Origin: Thiomargarita sp.
GTDB taxonomy: Bacteria > Pseudomonadota > Gammaproteobacteria > Beggiatoales > Beggiatoaceae
Reading direction: 5' to 3'
Assembly (NCBI GenBank): GCA_020721045.1
Contig: DYNN01000024.1
Location: forward strand, 1 to 33,138
DNA: 33,138 nucleotides
This document shows positions 15,120-23,912 of the stretch, one piece after another (the first letter of the stretch is position 1; each line of letters starts with the position of its first letter). The position numbers were made by a program, and so were the translations under genes. Under the pieces are notes generated by a model. The model was given only the letters and a program-made list of their open reading frames with translations. It made no database searches and was not told the origin of the DNA.

Positions 15120-17909
15120 TCAACTGATTGGAAATTCTACGATAAAGGTCGCGCCTTGCTCCAATTCGCTTTCACACCATACTTGTCCATTCATCGCATC
15201 AACGAGCTTTTTCACAATGAACAAACCCAAACCAGTTGAATGTTCGCCGGCGGTGGGTTTAGTGGTTAATCGGGTAAATTTTCCGAATAATTTTTGTTGA
15301 TCTAATTTGCTTAAACCCGGTCCTTCATCTTGAATTTCACAACGAATACTGTGTGCTTTTTTATCAATACGGATGTAAATTTGCTTGTTTTGTGGCGAAT
15401 ATTTCACTGCATTAGAGATTAAATTGTCTAAAATTTGATGTACAGTATTTTCATCAACAACAGCAATAAAAGTTTCTTGTGTTTCAAATAGTTCTTGTGC
15501 TTGAAGAATAATTTGCTTTGCTTGCGCTTTCTTATGATAATCGGTCACTAGTTTGCATAAAATGGGTAAAATATCAATACTTTTCAATGAAATATTAACT
15601 TTTCCAGATTCAATAATGTTGACATCTAACAAATTAGTAATGAGTTGAAACATGCGTTCAGCACTGTCTTGAATAATACCGGAAAATTCTAACAATTCGG
15701 CTTTGCTTAGTTCATCAAATGATTCTTGAATTTCTTCGGCTAATCCTAAGATAGCAGATAATGGATTTTTTAAATCGTGAGCGGCAATGGCTAAAAATTC
15801 ATTCTTGTCTTGATTTAATTTAACCAAGGTTTCATTTTGCCGTTTTAACTGTGCTTCAGTTTGTTTGCGCTCTGTAATATCTCTTGCAATGCCAATGGCT
15901 GCCCAATGTTCTCTTAGTTTGGCAGAAGAGAGGGAAATTTCGACGGGAAATTCAAGCCCGCTTTTATGAATAGTTGAAACTTCAAGTGTTTTGCCAATCG
16001 CTCCGCCACACCCTGTTTTCACAAAATTAATAAAACCTTGTGCATAAGAACTTTGATATTGTTGTGGTATAATGAGTCGGTGTAAATGCTGTCCAACCGC
16101 TTCCTCTTTTGAATAACCAAAAATTCTTTCTGCTGCGTTATTCCAATAAGAAATATTGCCCTGATCGTCCATCATAATAATGGCATCTTGTGCCGCTGAC
16201 CCAATCGCTCTAAAAATTTCTTCACTTTCACGCAATGCAATTTCTGCTTGTTGACGTTTTGTAATATCTTGTCCCGAAGATACCAAACCAATCACTTGAT
16301 CGTTTTCATCTTTTAACAGCGTATTGTGCCATTCGCAGGTAATTATTTTGCCCGATTTAGTTACATTCTCATTAATATTTTGTGATTGATATTTGCCTGC
16401 TAACATCGCTTGCCAAATGGTTGCAATATGTGGGTGATATTCTTTAGGTACAATAAGTTCACAAATGCTAGCATTCAGTGCTTCTTCTTCCGAGTAACCA
16501 AAAATTTTTTCAGCTGCCGGATTCCAGCGTAACGCTTTTTCAAACGGTTTATGCAAAATATCCCACTCGATATAAGCCAAAGGTGTTTGTTGTAAATGTA
16601 ACAGTAATTTTCTTTCAGATTCAACTAATTCTCTTTGAACATGAGTAAGATTGTCTAACATTTGATTCGTGGCTATTGCCAATTTTTTGAATTCTAAAAA
16701 ATATAATTGCTCAGTTTCTATGGCGAGTGAATGATCAATCGCTTTTTGGAATGAGTGCAGAAAACTATCAAAACTATCTTTAATGCGGTTTGTAATGTTT
16801 TTTGCCAAAACGGCGACTAATAAAATTAGGAAAAATAGTATGATAACTGTTTTAAAAACATCTCTTTCCATTCTTGTCAGCAATAATTGTTTCTTTTGAT
16901 CAATAATTTTATCAATTTCATCTATATGAAAACCAGCGCCCATAATAATATTGGTATTGGGAATTTTCTTGATAAATGAAAGTCTTGGAGAACTTCTTTC
17001 ACCACTTTGTTTCAACCAATCGTATTGAATGAAATCACCTTCTGGTTTTTGATTGACGATGTTAGCGGCAGATTGCATGAATTTATTACCTTGACTGTCT
17101 GTCATATCCCACATAGATGATCCAACTAATCTAGCTTGTGCGTGCATTAACATAATACCATTGCTTGTAAATGCAAATAAATAACGTTGATTGTCTTTAC
17201 CAAAACGCCGTTCAGATAATACGGTAAAAATTTCTTGTTGCACGTCACGTTCAATATCATCCAAATATTCCCCCGTACCAATCACCCATTGATAAGGCTC
17301 AAAACGTTTTACAAAGGCATATTTTGGATATTCACTGGTGGTATCTCCTACTTTATTCCGATAATAAAATGTAAAACCTTCATTTTGTTTTTCAACCAGT
17401 TGTAACATATCGCGTATTACCCAACCGCCTTTTACATCACGCCAATTGATTACATTTTTGCCTTCCAACAGAGGATCAAGCGGGTTAAGCAACATATTGC
17501 CTTGTATATCAAATATAAAGAAATAAGATCGCTGTTCAAAAAATCGTATGGGGCGTAACGCATCTAAAATCATTGTCTTAATCGTCGCATCAGATACATT
17601 TTTTTGATTTCTGTTATAAATATTCCACGCAATAGCAAGTGCTTGTTCAACTTGCGCTTGAATTTTTTTATCAATAGAATCGGTAACTTCTGATTTTTTA
17701 TATTGTATATAACGAATGGCATCCTCAACTTCATGTTGGATATTCTGTTTTTGTGAAGTGGTATAATCAATTTGTAGTTGTTGAATATCATCATCCAATT
17801 GGGAATATTGACTCCACATCAATAAAAATCCCATTAGCGTAATAGAAATTAGAGTAATAATTAACAAACTAGCCAGAATAACATTATGAATACTATTATT
17901 TTTTTGCAT
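15120..17909 (-). CDS. Membrane sensor histidine kinase (double Cache, two PAS)
   Basis: This 929-residue inner-membrane kinase has TM1 at 10-32 and a periplasmic region (about 40-345) containing two Cache-type domains: FFIFDIQGNMLLNPLDPLLEG with KYAFVKRFEPYQWVIGTGEYLDD, then YLFAFTSNGIMLMHAQARLVG with FIKKIPNTNIIMGAGFHIDEID (each split here only to mark the pairs). TM2 lies at 352-369. Two PAS domains follow (about 430-550 and 562-680, each with a WN..AE.IFGYS core). The kinase core has H711 in the H-box (AAHDLKNPLSAILG), N833 in NLISNAVKYSP, DEGPG (861-865) and TGLGLFIVKKL (892-902), so it should be active. There is no receiver domain and no response regulator next to it, so the partner is elsewhere. 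Cache domains usually bind small organic ligands. The gene is divergent from the MscK-like gene and convergent with the aminotransferase gene, 24 bp away. Confidence 0.92.
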   Translation of the reverse strand: MQKNNSIHNVILASLLIITLISITLMGFLLMWSQYSQLDDDIQQLQIDYTTSQKQNIQHEVEDAIRYIQYKKSEVTDSIDKKIQAQVEQALAIAWNIYNRNQKNVSDATIKTMILDALRPIRFFEQRSYFFIFDIQGNMLLNPLDPLLEGKNVINWRDVKGGWVIRDMLQLVEKQNEGFTFYYRNKVGDTTSEYPKYAFVKRFEPYQWVIGTGEYLDDIERDVQQEIFTVLSERRFGKDNQRYLFAFTSNGIMLMHAQARLVGSSMWDMTDSQGNKFMQSAANIVNQKPEGDFIQYDWLKQSGERSSPRLSFIKKIPNTNIIMGAGFHIDEIDKIIDQKKQLLLTRMERDVFKTVIILFFLILLVAVLAKNITNRIKDSFDSFLHSFQKAIDHSLAIETEQLYFLEFKKLAIATNQMLDNLTHVQRELVESERKLLLHLQQTPLAYIEWDILHKPFEKALRWNPAAEKIFGYSEEEALNASICELIVPKEYHPHIATIWQAMLAGKYQSQNINENVTKSGKIITCEWHNTLLKDENDQVIGLVSSGQDITKRQQAEIALRESEEIFRAIGSAAQDAIIMMDDQGNISYWNNAAERIFGYSKEEAVGQHLHRLIIPQQYQSSYAQGFINFVKTGCGGAIGKTLEVSTIHKSGLEFPVEISLSSAKLREHWAAIGIARDITERKQTEAQLKRQNETLVKLNQDKNEFLAIAAHDLKNPLSAILGLAEEIQESFDELSKAELLEFSGIIQDSAERMFQLITNLLDVNIIESGKVNISLKSIDILPILCKLVTDYHKKAQAKQIILQAQELFETQETFIAVVDENTVHQILDNLISNAVKYSPQNKQIYIRIDKKAHSIRCEIQDEGPGLSKLDQQKLFGKFTRLTTKPTAGEHSTGLGLFIVKKLVDAMNGQVWCESELEQGATFIVEFPIS

Positions 17910-18133
17910 AAAAGCCTACCAATCTCAGTTATTTTGATTTTTACTAAATAAGATATAATTTATCAGAATTACGCAAAACTTTAATAGTTTAATTTTCTCA
18001 ATATCTCATCGAATATTTAGAATGCAATAATACCATTAACGATTGCCAATTTTGTAATAAAATTTTATTTATTTCAAATAAATAGCAGTTTTTTTAAGTT
18101 CACTTATCAATTTAAATTTAATATCGTAACAAT
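17910..18133. promoter_or_regulatory. Divergent intergenic region (kinase / MscK-like channel)
   Basis: This very AT-rich region of 224 bp must hold the promoters for both divergent genes. TTGCCA at 18043-18048 with a weak TATTTA 17 bp later is a possible plus-strand promoter. I see no strong operator palindrome or RNA gene. Confidence 0.4.
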
Positions 18134-21100
18134 ATGAATCGATTAATAATAATTTTTATCTCTCTCTTTGTCACCTTTCATTCTCTACCTAGTGATGCAA
18201 TGGAGGAAAAATCAGCTTCTACCCCATTGGAAATTATGTCGGTTAAAAGTACAACGGCTCCGTTGGTTATTCCTAAAACTCAATTAACTTTATCATTTTT
18301 GCACCAGAAACAGCAGGCATTAAATGAAACACAAGTGGTATTAAAACGTGGAATTCATGGTTTAGTCAATGAGCAAAAAGAATTGACTAAAAATATCGCA
18401 AATTTACCTTTGACTGAAGTGACATTGAAAATGGTAGAAGATGCTAAATTAACTCAGGATTCTGCCAATATTGAAATAGAAAAATTATTATTAGAACAAC
18501 AAACTGCAGAAGCTAATTTAGATAAACAATCAATTGCTCTTAAAGAGCAGCAAACAGTATTAGAAACGCTACAAAAAACACCGGTAACAACACCCGAACA
18601 ACAAAGTGAACAAAGTAAGGCAATTGATGAATTAAAAGATACCATCGTTTTGCAAGAAGAAGCGATTATTTTAGAAAAACAAGCTGTCAGTTTAGCTAAA
18701 GGACAAGTTGATCTGGCTAGCAAAAAATTACGTTTATTAACAACATGGTATGAATATTTGCAAAATACTTACCAAGCACGTGAAAAGCAAGATTTAGAAT
18801 CACGTTTACAACAAGAACAGCAGGTGCATATGGCGCGTGCTACTTATTTACGTCAAGAATTGGAAAAAACACCCAAGCAGTCGATGGCAGCCTATTTATT
18901 GGAAACGCAAATCCAAGATGCTGATGAAAAATCACAACATGTTGCCCGTAAACTTAAAGTATTCTCTATTCGGGAAGAATTGAATTATTTAACTTTAACG
19001 GCGGAAGATGCGCATGTTGACATATTACCTAATATGTTAGATAAAACTGTTGAAATAGACCAAGAATTAAGCGAATTACAAACATTATTAGGTAACAAAA
19101 TTTCTGTTTTACAACAACAACAAACGGTGAGTGAACGACGCAAAGATATGCTTTCAGATCAAGAATTGGTAGATAATACGCAAATCAGTTTGTTATTGGA
19201 AGGATTAATTAATATGCTGAAAAATCAAGCGGATAAATTGCCAATTTTATTAACCCAGAATCAACAATTGCAAATAATTCTTGCAGAACAGTATAAACAA
19301 GAGTTACGGCGTGATTTACTCAAACAGCGGCAATTACCTACCACAACTGCTGGGTGGACGTTGTTGTTACAAGAGGTGTTTGCGATACCCGCTACTTTTT
19401 TAGGACAATTATATTTAACTGGACGCGCTTTTATTCAAACATTTCAGCAAACTTCTGTCCAAGCGTGGTCATTAATTGGAATTATTAACCTAGTTATTAT
19501 TGGATTAGTAATCTGGAGTAGAACATTATTATTACGAGCTGGAGATGCGATACGCAAAGTGGCAATACGTACATTTGTAGCAAATAATTTATTGATTAGT
19601 ATAAAATTATTGTTTCATAACTTGGTAATTATTGCAATTACACTTGTTTTATTGTTAATCATTTGGATTGCGCGTCCAAATCAGGCAGATAGTTTTCTTG
19701 TGCTGAGTTTGCTATTCATTGGTCTAGGCACTAAGTTGTTGATTGATATAGCTTGGTTACTTCTGGTCGATAAAGAACTGAGTGAGAAAAGATATAATCC
19801 TAAGTTGTACAAGCAAATCGTTTGGATTATCACTTTTACTAGCATTTTAACTGCGATCACTGTATTAGCGCATTTATTGTCTAATGTATCACAAACATTA
19901 CGTGAATTATTTGATAGCCTCTTCATGTTGTTTTTATCACTGACGGTTTTTCCTGTTGCTCAAATTCGTCATATGACATTGAATTTTTTAGCAGAAAAAG
20001 CAATTAAAGGTTATTGGTTATTAGTCATTCAACTCACGAGTTTATTGATACCGCTCTCCATCTTAACCGTTTCGATTTTAGGCGTGATAGGTTATATCAA
20101 TTTAGGATGGAACGTCGCTAAACATTTGAGTTTGTTCTTATTAATTTTAACAGGTTGGCTAATTGCGCGTGGTTTATTACGAGATGTGATCATTTTCTTT
20201 AAAAATTTTGCCATTAAACACAGTCATTATGGATTATTATGGACACAAGATATTATTCCTTTAGTTCACAAAATGTTAGGGCTGGCATTATTCATTTTTG
20301 CAACGGTGGGATTATTTTGGATTAATGGCTGGTATACTGACATTGCAGTATTAGAAAGTATTAAATATTTCTTTGATTATCAACTATTTGATATAGGAAA
20401 TAGTCAAGTTAGCATTGGTACCCTACTGCTCGCTATAGCTACCTTGTGGATGGTTTTTTGGTTTGGTAGTTGGTGTCGACAAATTACCTATCGTTGGATT
20501 TACATTGGAATCAATGATTTAGGAATTAGACACAGCCTTTCTGTATTTACACAATATGCAGTCGTGTTGATTGGATTATTAATCACTTTACGAATTATTG
20601 GCATTGATTTAACGACATTAACTATCTTTGCGGGGGCGTTGGGTGTGGGGATTGGGTTTGGTTTACAAAATATTGCGAATAACTTTATCAGCGGCATTTT
20701 GCTATTGATTGAACGTCCTTTGCGAACAGATGATATTGTTAATATAGCTGGTACTTACGAAGGGCGTGTCACCAGAATTGGGATTCGCTCGTTAACGATT
20801 CAGTCGTGGGATCACAAGGAATTTATTGTGCCTAATTCTGAAATTATTTCTAATACCTTTACCAATTGGACGCATTCTGATCAGGTTTTGCGAACTACGT
20901 TGTACGTTAATACCAGTTATAATAATAATCCGCATGATACGATAGAAATTTTATTAAAAGCGATGAAAAAAACGCCAAACGTGCTAAAAGACCCCTATCC
21001 ATTTGTGACTGTGTGGGATTTTGCAGATTCTTCGATTAAATTTAGAATAGATTATTATATTAATTTGGTAAATGCAGATGGTTTGGAAGTGCGAACTGCA

Positions 21101-21235
21101 ATTTTACTACAAGTTTGGGATGATTTACAGAAAGCGGGTATTGAAATTCCTTATCCACAATATGATTTACATCTCAAAACGTTGGCAGAGCCTTATGAAA
21201 CGATGTTAATGAAAAGCCCGCGTAAGTCCGATTAG
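18134..21235 (+). CDS. Large MscK-type mechanosensitive channel
   Basis: This 1033-residue protein has an N-terminal signal peptide (RLIIIFISLFVTFHSLPSDA), then a periplasmic Gln/Glu-rich coiled-coil region to about 425. A set of roughly ten membrane helices follows (about 445-830, for example SLIGIINLVIIGLVIW). The MscS core is at 824-1015: pore helix TIFAGALGVGIGFGLQNIAN, then LLIERPLRTDDIVNIAGTYE and DHKEFIVPNSEIISNTFTNW. This layout matches MscK/MscM (about 1100 residues), channels that release solutes under hypo-osmotic shock. Start ATG 18134 gives the signal peptide; no good Shine-Dalgarno sequence precedes it. The last codons (RKSD, stop) lie inside a palindromic repeat, so the natural C-terminus may have been replaced. 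It is the second MscS-fold channel in the window. Confidence 0.92.
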   Translation: MNRLIIIFISLFVTFHSLPSDAMEEKSASTPLEIMSVKSTTAPLVIPKTQLTLSFLHQKQQALNETQVVLKRGIHGLVNEQKELTKNIANLPLTEVTLKMVEDAKLTQDSANIEIEKLLLEQQTAEANLDKQSIALKEQQTVLETLQKTPVTTPEQQSEQSKAIDELKDTIVLQEEAIILEKQAVSLAKGQVDLASKKLRLLTTWYEYLQNTYQAREKQDLESRLQQEQQVHMARATYLRQELEKTPKQSMAAYLLETQIQDADEKSQHVARKLKVFSIREELNYLTLTAEDAHVDILPNMLDKTVEIDQELSELQTLLGNKISVLQQQQTVSERRKDMLSDQELVDNTQISLLLEGLINMLKNQADKLPILLTQNQQLQIILAEQYKQELRRDLLKQRQLPTTTAGWTLLLQEVFAIPATFLGQLYLTGRAFIQTFQQTSVQAWSLIGIINLVIIGLVIWSRTLLLRAGDAIRKVAIRTFVANNLLISIKLLFHNLVIIAITLVLLLIIWIARPNQADSFLVLSLLFIGLGTKLLIDIAWLLLVDKELSEKRYNPKLYKQIVWIITFTSILTAITVLAHLLSNVSQTLRELFDSLFMLFLSLTVFPVAQIRHMTLNFLAEKAIKGYWLLVIQLTSLLIPLSILTVSILGVIGYINLGWNVAKHLSLFLLILTGWLIARGLLRDVIIFFKNFAIKHSHYGLLWTQDIIPLVHKMLGLALFIFATVGLFWINGWYTDIAVLESIKYFFDYQLFDIGNSQVSIGTLLLAIATLWMVFWFGSWCRQITYRWIYIGINDLGIRHSLSVFTQYAVVLIGLLITLRIIGIDLTTLTIFAGALGVGIGFGLQNIANNFISGILLLIERPLRTDDIVNIAGTYEGRVTRIGIRSLTIQSWDHKEFIVPNSEIISNTFTNWTHSDQVLRTTLYVNTSYNNNPHDTIEILLKAMKKTPNVLKDPYPFVTVWDFADSSIKFRIDYYINLVNADGLEVRTAILLQVWDDLQKAGIEIPYPQYDLHLKTLAEPYETMLMKSPRKSD

Positions 21236-21256
21236 CGACGCGTAATCGGACCTACG
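21221..21256 (+). repeat. REP-like palindrome overlapping the MscK-like stop codon
   Basis: The arms cgtaagtccgatta (21221-21234) and taatcggacctacg (21243-21256) pair over 14 positions with one mismatch around the 8-nt loop gcgacgcg. The sequence resembles the widely dispersed 'gtaggtccgattagcg' type palindromes of proteobacteria. The stop TAG at 21233-21235 lies in the left arm and loop. It also sits between convergent genes and could act as a bidirectional transcription barrier. Confidence 0.75.
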
Positions 21257-21275
21257 ATCTCTTGTGTACGTTTAC

Positions 21276-21911
21276 TTAGTTTAACAATAACTTAGCTTGA
21301 CGTACACATTTTCTGTCTAACATCCAATTCGCTTGATAAGTAGGTGCTAGATCATCGGGCAATTGATAGAATGACAGTTTAGTAAATTGTTCTTCTAGTT
21401 TGATTAGATATTGTCCGCCATCTGTTATAGAAAGTTCGCTTGGCCAAGTTAAAGTGGCTTCTTCTGCCAACCAATTTTGAGTTGCAATTTGACCAGTTTG
21501 TTTATTTTTTAGTGATAATGTTTGGGTTTGCGTGGTGTGAGATCGCCATAGTACAATTTTTTCTTCCATGTCAAAACAAAAGGCGTTATCTTGTAATACG
21601 TCAATTTCATTAAGTTGCGCATTAGATTTTTCGGTAGAACGTAAGGAAACCAAGGTGATGATTTTTTCCAATAATGTGCTGGTATCTACATTTGGTTCTT
21701 CAATATAAGGTCCCGTTTGTGTGTAAATCTCTTCATTTTGGTGCGCACGAAAACTGATAGTTTCTCCTTTTTTTAATTGGAGTGTGGTTTTTGGTGTAAG
21801 TCGTTGACCTTCTTGGTATAAGGGTGAAGTGCTGGCAACGATTATGATGTCATTAGCCACCACATTTACAAACCAGAAAGTCAGCATTAGAAGGAGTGAA
21901 TATCGTAACAT
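21276..21911 (-). CDS. Exported protein of unknown function
   Basis: This is a 211-residue protein if started at ATG 21911, which has GAGGT 5 nt upstream and gives a clean signal peptide (LRYSLLLMLTFWFVNVVA, cleavage after about residue 19). The frame remains open to 22025, but that extension is read through a dispersed repeat and is not credible. The mature N-terminus (IIIVASTSPLYQEGQRL, then LQLKKGETISFRAHQNEEIY and TGPY) recalls FecR-like or small exported proteins that begin with a beta-sandwich of the form 'G..L..G..L.L..G'. I cannot assign a function. Two cysteines (in NAFCFDME and RKCVRQ) could form a disulfide. It is last in the minus-strand run, about 180 bp after truB, with a repeat in between. 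Confidence 0.65.
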   Translation of the reverse strand: MLRYSLLLMLTFWFVNVVANDIIIVASTSPLYQEGQRLTPKTTLQLKKGETISFRAHQNEEIYTQTGPYIEEPNVDTSTLLEKIITLVSLRSTEKSNAQLNEIDVLQDNAFCFDMEEKIVLWRSHTTQTQTLSLKNKQTGQIATQNWLAEEATLTWPSELSITDGGQYLIKLEEQFTKLSFYQLPDDLAPTYQANWMLDRKCVRQAKLLLN

Positions 21912-21927
21912 TTTACACCTCAAGTTT

Positions 21928-21991
21928 AATTTGCCAACACATTGGGTGAAGGGACGATCCTGCATTCCCACGCGGCGCATGGGAACGAGAA
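21928..21991 (-). repeat. Dispersed copy of the array element
   Basis: On the minus strand this stretch reads through the hairpin ttcccatgcgccgcgtggga and then the tail gtcccttcacccaatgtgtt and ggcaaatt. It is identical to the corresponding part of the array at 13.0-13.26 kb except that 9 nt (ttttcttca) between hairpin and tail are missing. It lies 17 bp upstream of the exported-protein start, between truB and that gene. Confidence 0.9.
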
Positions 21992-22093
21992 TTAACGTCA
22001 TTTGATTCAGTTGTTTCCACGCCATTTTGAATTTCCTGTGACTTTATTTAATATACAAATTTTACGCGATATAAAGAGAATGTGCAAAGGTCT

Positions 22094-23008
22094 CTAAGAG
22101 GTTGAATTAATTAAACGTTTAGGGGCAATGCGTCCGTCTTCTAAAATATGTCCTATGCCTAAAAATTGCGTTTGTTGTGGCACGTAAGTCGCTAAACGTA
22201 CTAAACCGGATTCTGGCACGTCTTCCATTGCAATGAATTGTCCGTGTTGGATGGCTTGCGCGTCCTCTTGTGTTAAAATCACTTCTGGCAAGTGCGCTAA
22301 AGCGGTATCCATCGGTACCAGTAAACTATCGAGTTCGGTTAATCCATGCCTAGATGCTGCTTCTAAGCGCGCAAAGTCAAACATTTCTTGATAATTACCC
22401 ACTTGCAATCGGCGCAGGGCACTGACATGGGCACCACATCCTAAAGCTTGTCCAATTTCTTCAACCAATGTGCGAATATAAGTGCCTTTGGAACAGTGCA
22501 CTTTTAGGGTAATCGTTTCTTCGCCAATGGCTTGCACTGTAATAGCGTAAATTGTGATGTTCCGTGCTTGACGTTCAACAGTTTCTCCACGCCGCGCCAA
22601 TTCATATAACGGTTTTCCTTGATGTTTAAGTGCAGAATACATGGGTGGCACTTGTTGAATTTCACCAATAAAGCTTTGAATGACGGTTTCGATTTTTTCT
22701 GGCGTTAAGTCCTCTATTGGACGAGTTTCTATTACTTCACCTTCTGCATCACCTGTTGTTGTGGTAATTCCTAATGTACAAACAGTGGTATATATTTTGT
22801 CAGCATTGAGTAGAAATCCGGAAATTTTAGTGGCTTCTCCAAAACACACCGGCAATAATCCGCTGGCAAGATTATCTAAACTGCCTGTATGTCCGGCTTT
22901 ATTAGCACGAAAGAAACGTTTTGCACGTTGTAATGCCGCATTGGAAGAGCATCCGATTGGTTTATCTAGTAATAAAATACCATCTATGGCGCGTCGTTTG
23001 TTACTCAT
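22094..23008 (-). CDS. truB: tRNA pseudouridine(55) synthase
   Basis: TruB converts U55 of the T-loop of nearly all tRNAs to pseudouridine. The 304-residue protein has the N-terminal motif GILLLDKPIGCSSN (10-23) and the catalytic site AGHTGSLDNLASGLLP (38-53) with D45 as the nucleophile. TGDAEGEVI, PPMYSALKHQGKPLYELARRGE and the motif KVHCSKGTYIRTLVEEIG follow, and a PUA-like C-terminus completes the protein. It overlaps rbfA by 8 bp, a normal bacterial pairing. The usual next gene, rpsO, is not present downstream. Confidence 0.97.
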   Translation of the reverse strand: MSNKRRAIDGILLLDKPIGCSSNAALQRAKRFFRANKAGHTGSLDNLASGLLPVCFGEATKISGFLLNADKIYTTVCTLGITTTTGDAEGEVIETRPIEDLTPEKIETVIQSFIGEIQQVPPMYSALKHQGKPLYELARRGETVERQARNITIYAITVQAIGEETITLKVHCSKGTYIRTLVEEIGQALGCGAHVSALRRLQVGNYQEMFDFARLEAASRHGLTELDSLLVPMDTALAHLPEVILTQEDAQAIQHGQFIAMEDVPESGLVRLATYVPQQTQFLGIGHILEDGRIAPKRLINSTS

Positions 23009-23360
23009 CTTTTGGTTTATTCGCTAAATTAATTAATGTTGTTAAATGGTTGCCGTATTCGATTGAGCTATCATAGACAAATTGTAAACGGGGAGTGGTA
23101 CGCGTGGTTAAACGCTGAGATAAATGATGACGTAATTGGTTAGCTGATTCATTTAAATAATTGACTGTTTCTTTTGGTGTTAATTGTCCGCCTAATAATG
23201 TAATATAAATACGGGCGGATTTTAAATCAGGTGACAAAGATACCGTGGAAATCGTAATCATTCCAACATCTCGTCGCGTCATCTCTCGACGAATGATTTC
23301 AGCTAATTGGCGTTGAATCACTTCGCCAACGCGTTGAGTACGACTAAATTCTTTTGGCAT
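23001..23360 (-). CDS. rbfA: 30S ribosome-binding factor RbfA
   Basis: RbfA is a single-KH-domain protein that binds the 30S subunit during maturation of 16S rRNA and in cold adaptation. At 119 residues the length is normal. Family motifs are RVGEVIQRQLAEIIRREM (10-27), DVGMITISTVSLSPDLKSAR (31-50) and YITLLG. It overlaps truB (8 bp), as usual, but is preceded only 9 bp upstream by hoxY instead of infB, so its transcription probably depends on the hydrogenase gene promoter or an internal one. Confidence 0.95.
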   Translation of the reverse strand: MPKEFSRTQRVGEVIQRQLAEIIRREMTRRDVGMITISTVSLSPDLKSARIYITLLGGQLTPKETVNYLNESANQLRHHLSQRLTTRTTPRLQFVYDSSIEYGNHLTTLINLANKPKDE

Positions 23361-23369
23361 AAATATTAA

Positions 23370-23912
23370 TCAATCGTAGTGAATTTGGTTGTAGGAAAAG
23401 GTAATTTCTTCCCCTTTCAATAATTGGGTTAAAAATGTCCAAAAAGTATCGGCTGAAGGGGGACAACCGGGTAGAAAATAGTCAACTTTAACGACTTCAT
23501 GAATAGGATGTACTTTGTTTAATAGTAGGGGAATTTCTGGATCGTTAGGAATATGAGGATTTTCTATGCCAATACCATTTAGATAGGCTTCGTCTAAACA
23601 TTCTTTTAATTCGTAATGATTACGCAAAGCCGGTACGCCACCATTGAATGCACAGGCTCCCACAGCAACTAATATTTTGCATTGTGAGCGAAAAGCTTTG
23701 AGTACATGTACATTTTCAGCATTACACACGCCGCCTTCTATTAAGCCTACATCACAAGGTCCGCAAGTTTTAATATCAGTAATTGGCGATCGATCAAATT
23801 CTACGTGTTTAACCAATTCCACTAAACGTTCATCAATATCCAAAAAAGACATGTGACAGCCAAAACAACCGGCTAGAGAAGTTGTGGCAACCTTAATTTT
23901 ATTTGGATTCAT
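23370..23912 (-). CDS. hoxY: NAD-linked [NiFe] hydrogenase small subunit HoxY
   Basis: This is a 180-residue protein from ATG 23912, with AGGAG 9 nt upstream. The longer frame to 23990 would read far into hoxU and is not needed. HoxY carries the proximal [4Fe-4S] cluster, which passes electrons between the [NiFe] site in HoxH and the diaphorase module. Cluster ligands are visible: C16 and C19 in LAGCFGCHMSF, C87 in AVGACAFNGG, and C150 in LPGCPPSADTFW. CGPCDVGLIEGGV (50-62) is also family-typical. It overlaps the hoxU 3' end by 14 bp. The hoxH gene that normally follows is missing; rbfA follows after 9 bp. Confidence 0.92.
   Translation of the reverse strand: MNPNKIKVATTSLAGCFGCHMSFLDIDERLVELVKHVEFDRSPITDIKTCGPCDVGLIEGGVCNAENVHVLKAFRSQCKILVAVGACAFNGGVPALRNHYELKECLDEAYLNGIGIENPHIPNDPEIPLLLNKVHPIHEVVKVDYFLPGCPPSADTFWTFLTQLLKGEEITFSYNQIHYD

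Noticed and set aside
21912-22025. 38-codon N-terminal extension of the exported protein
   Set aside because: It is translated from the dispersed repeat; the internal ATG at 21911 has a good ribosome binding site and a signal peptide.
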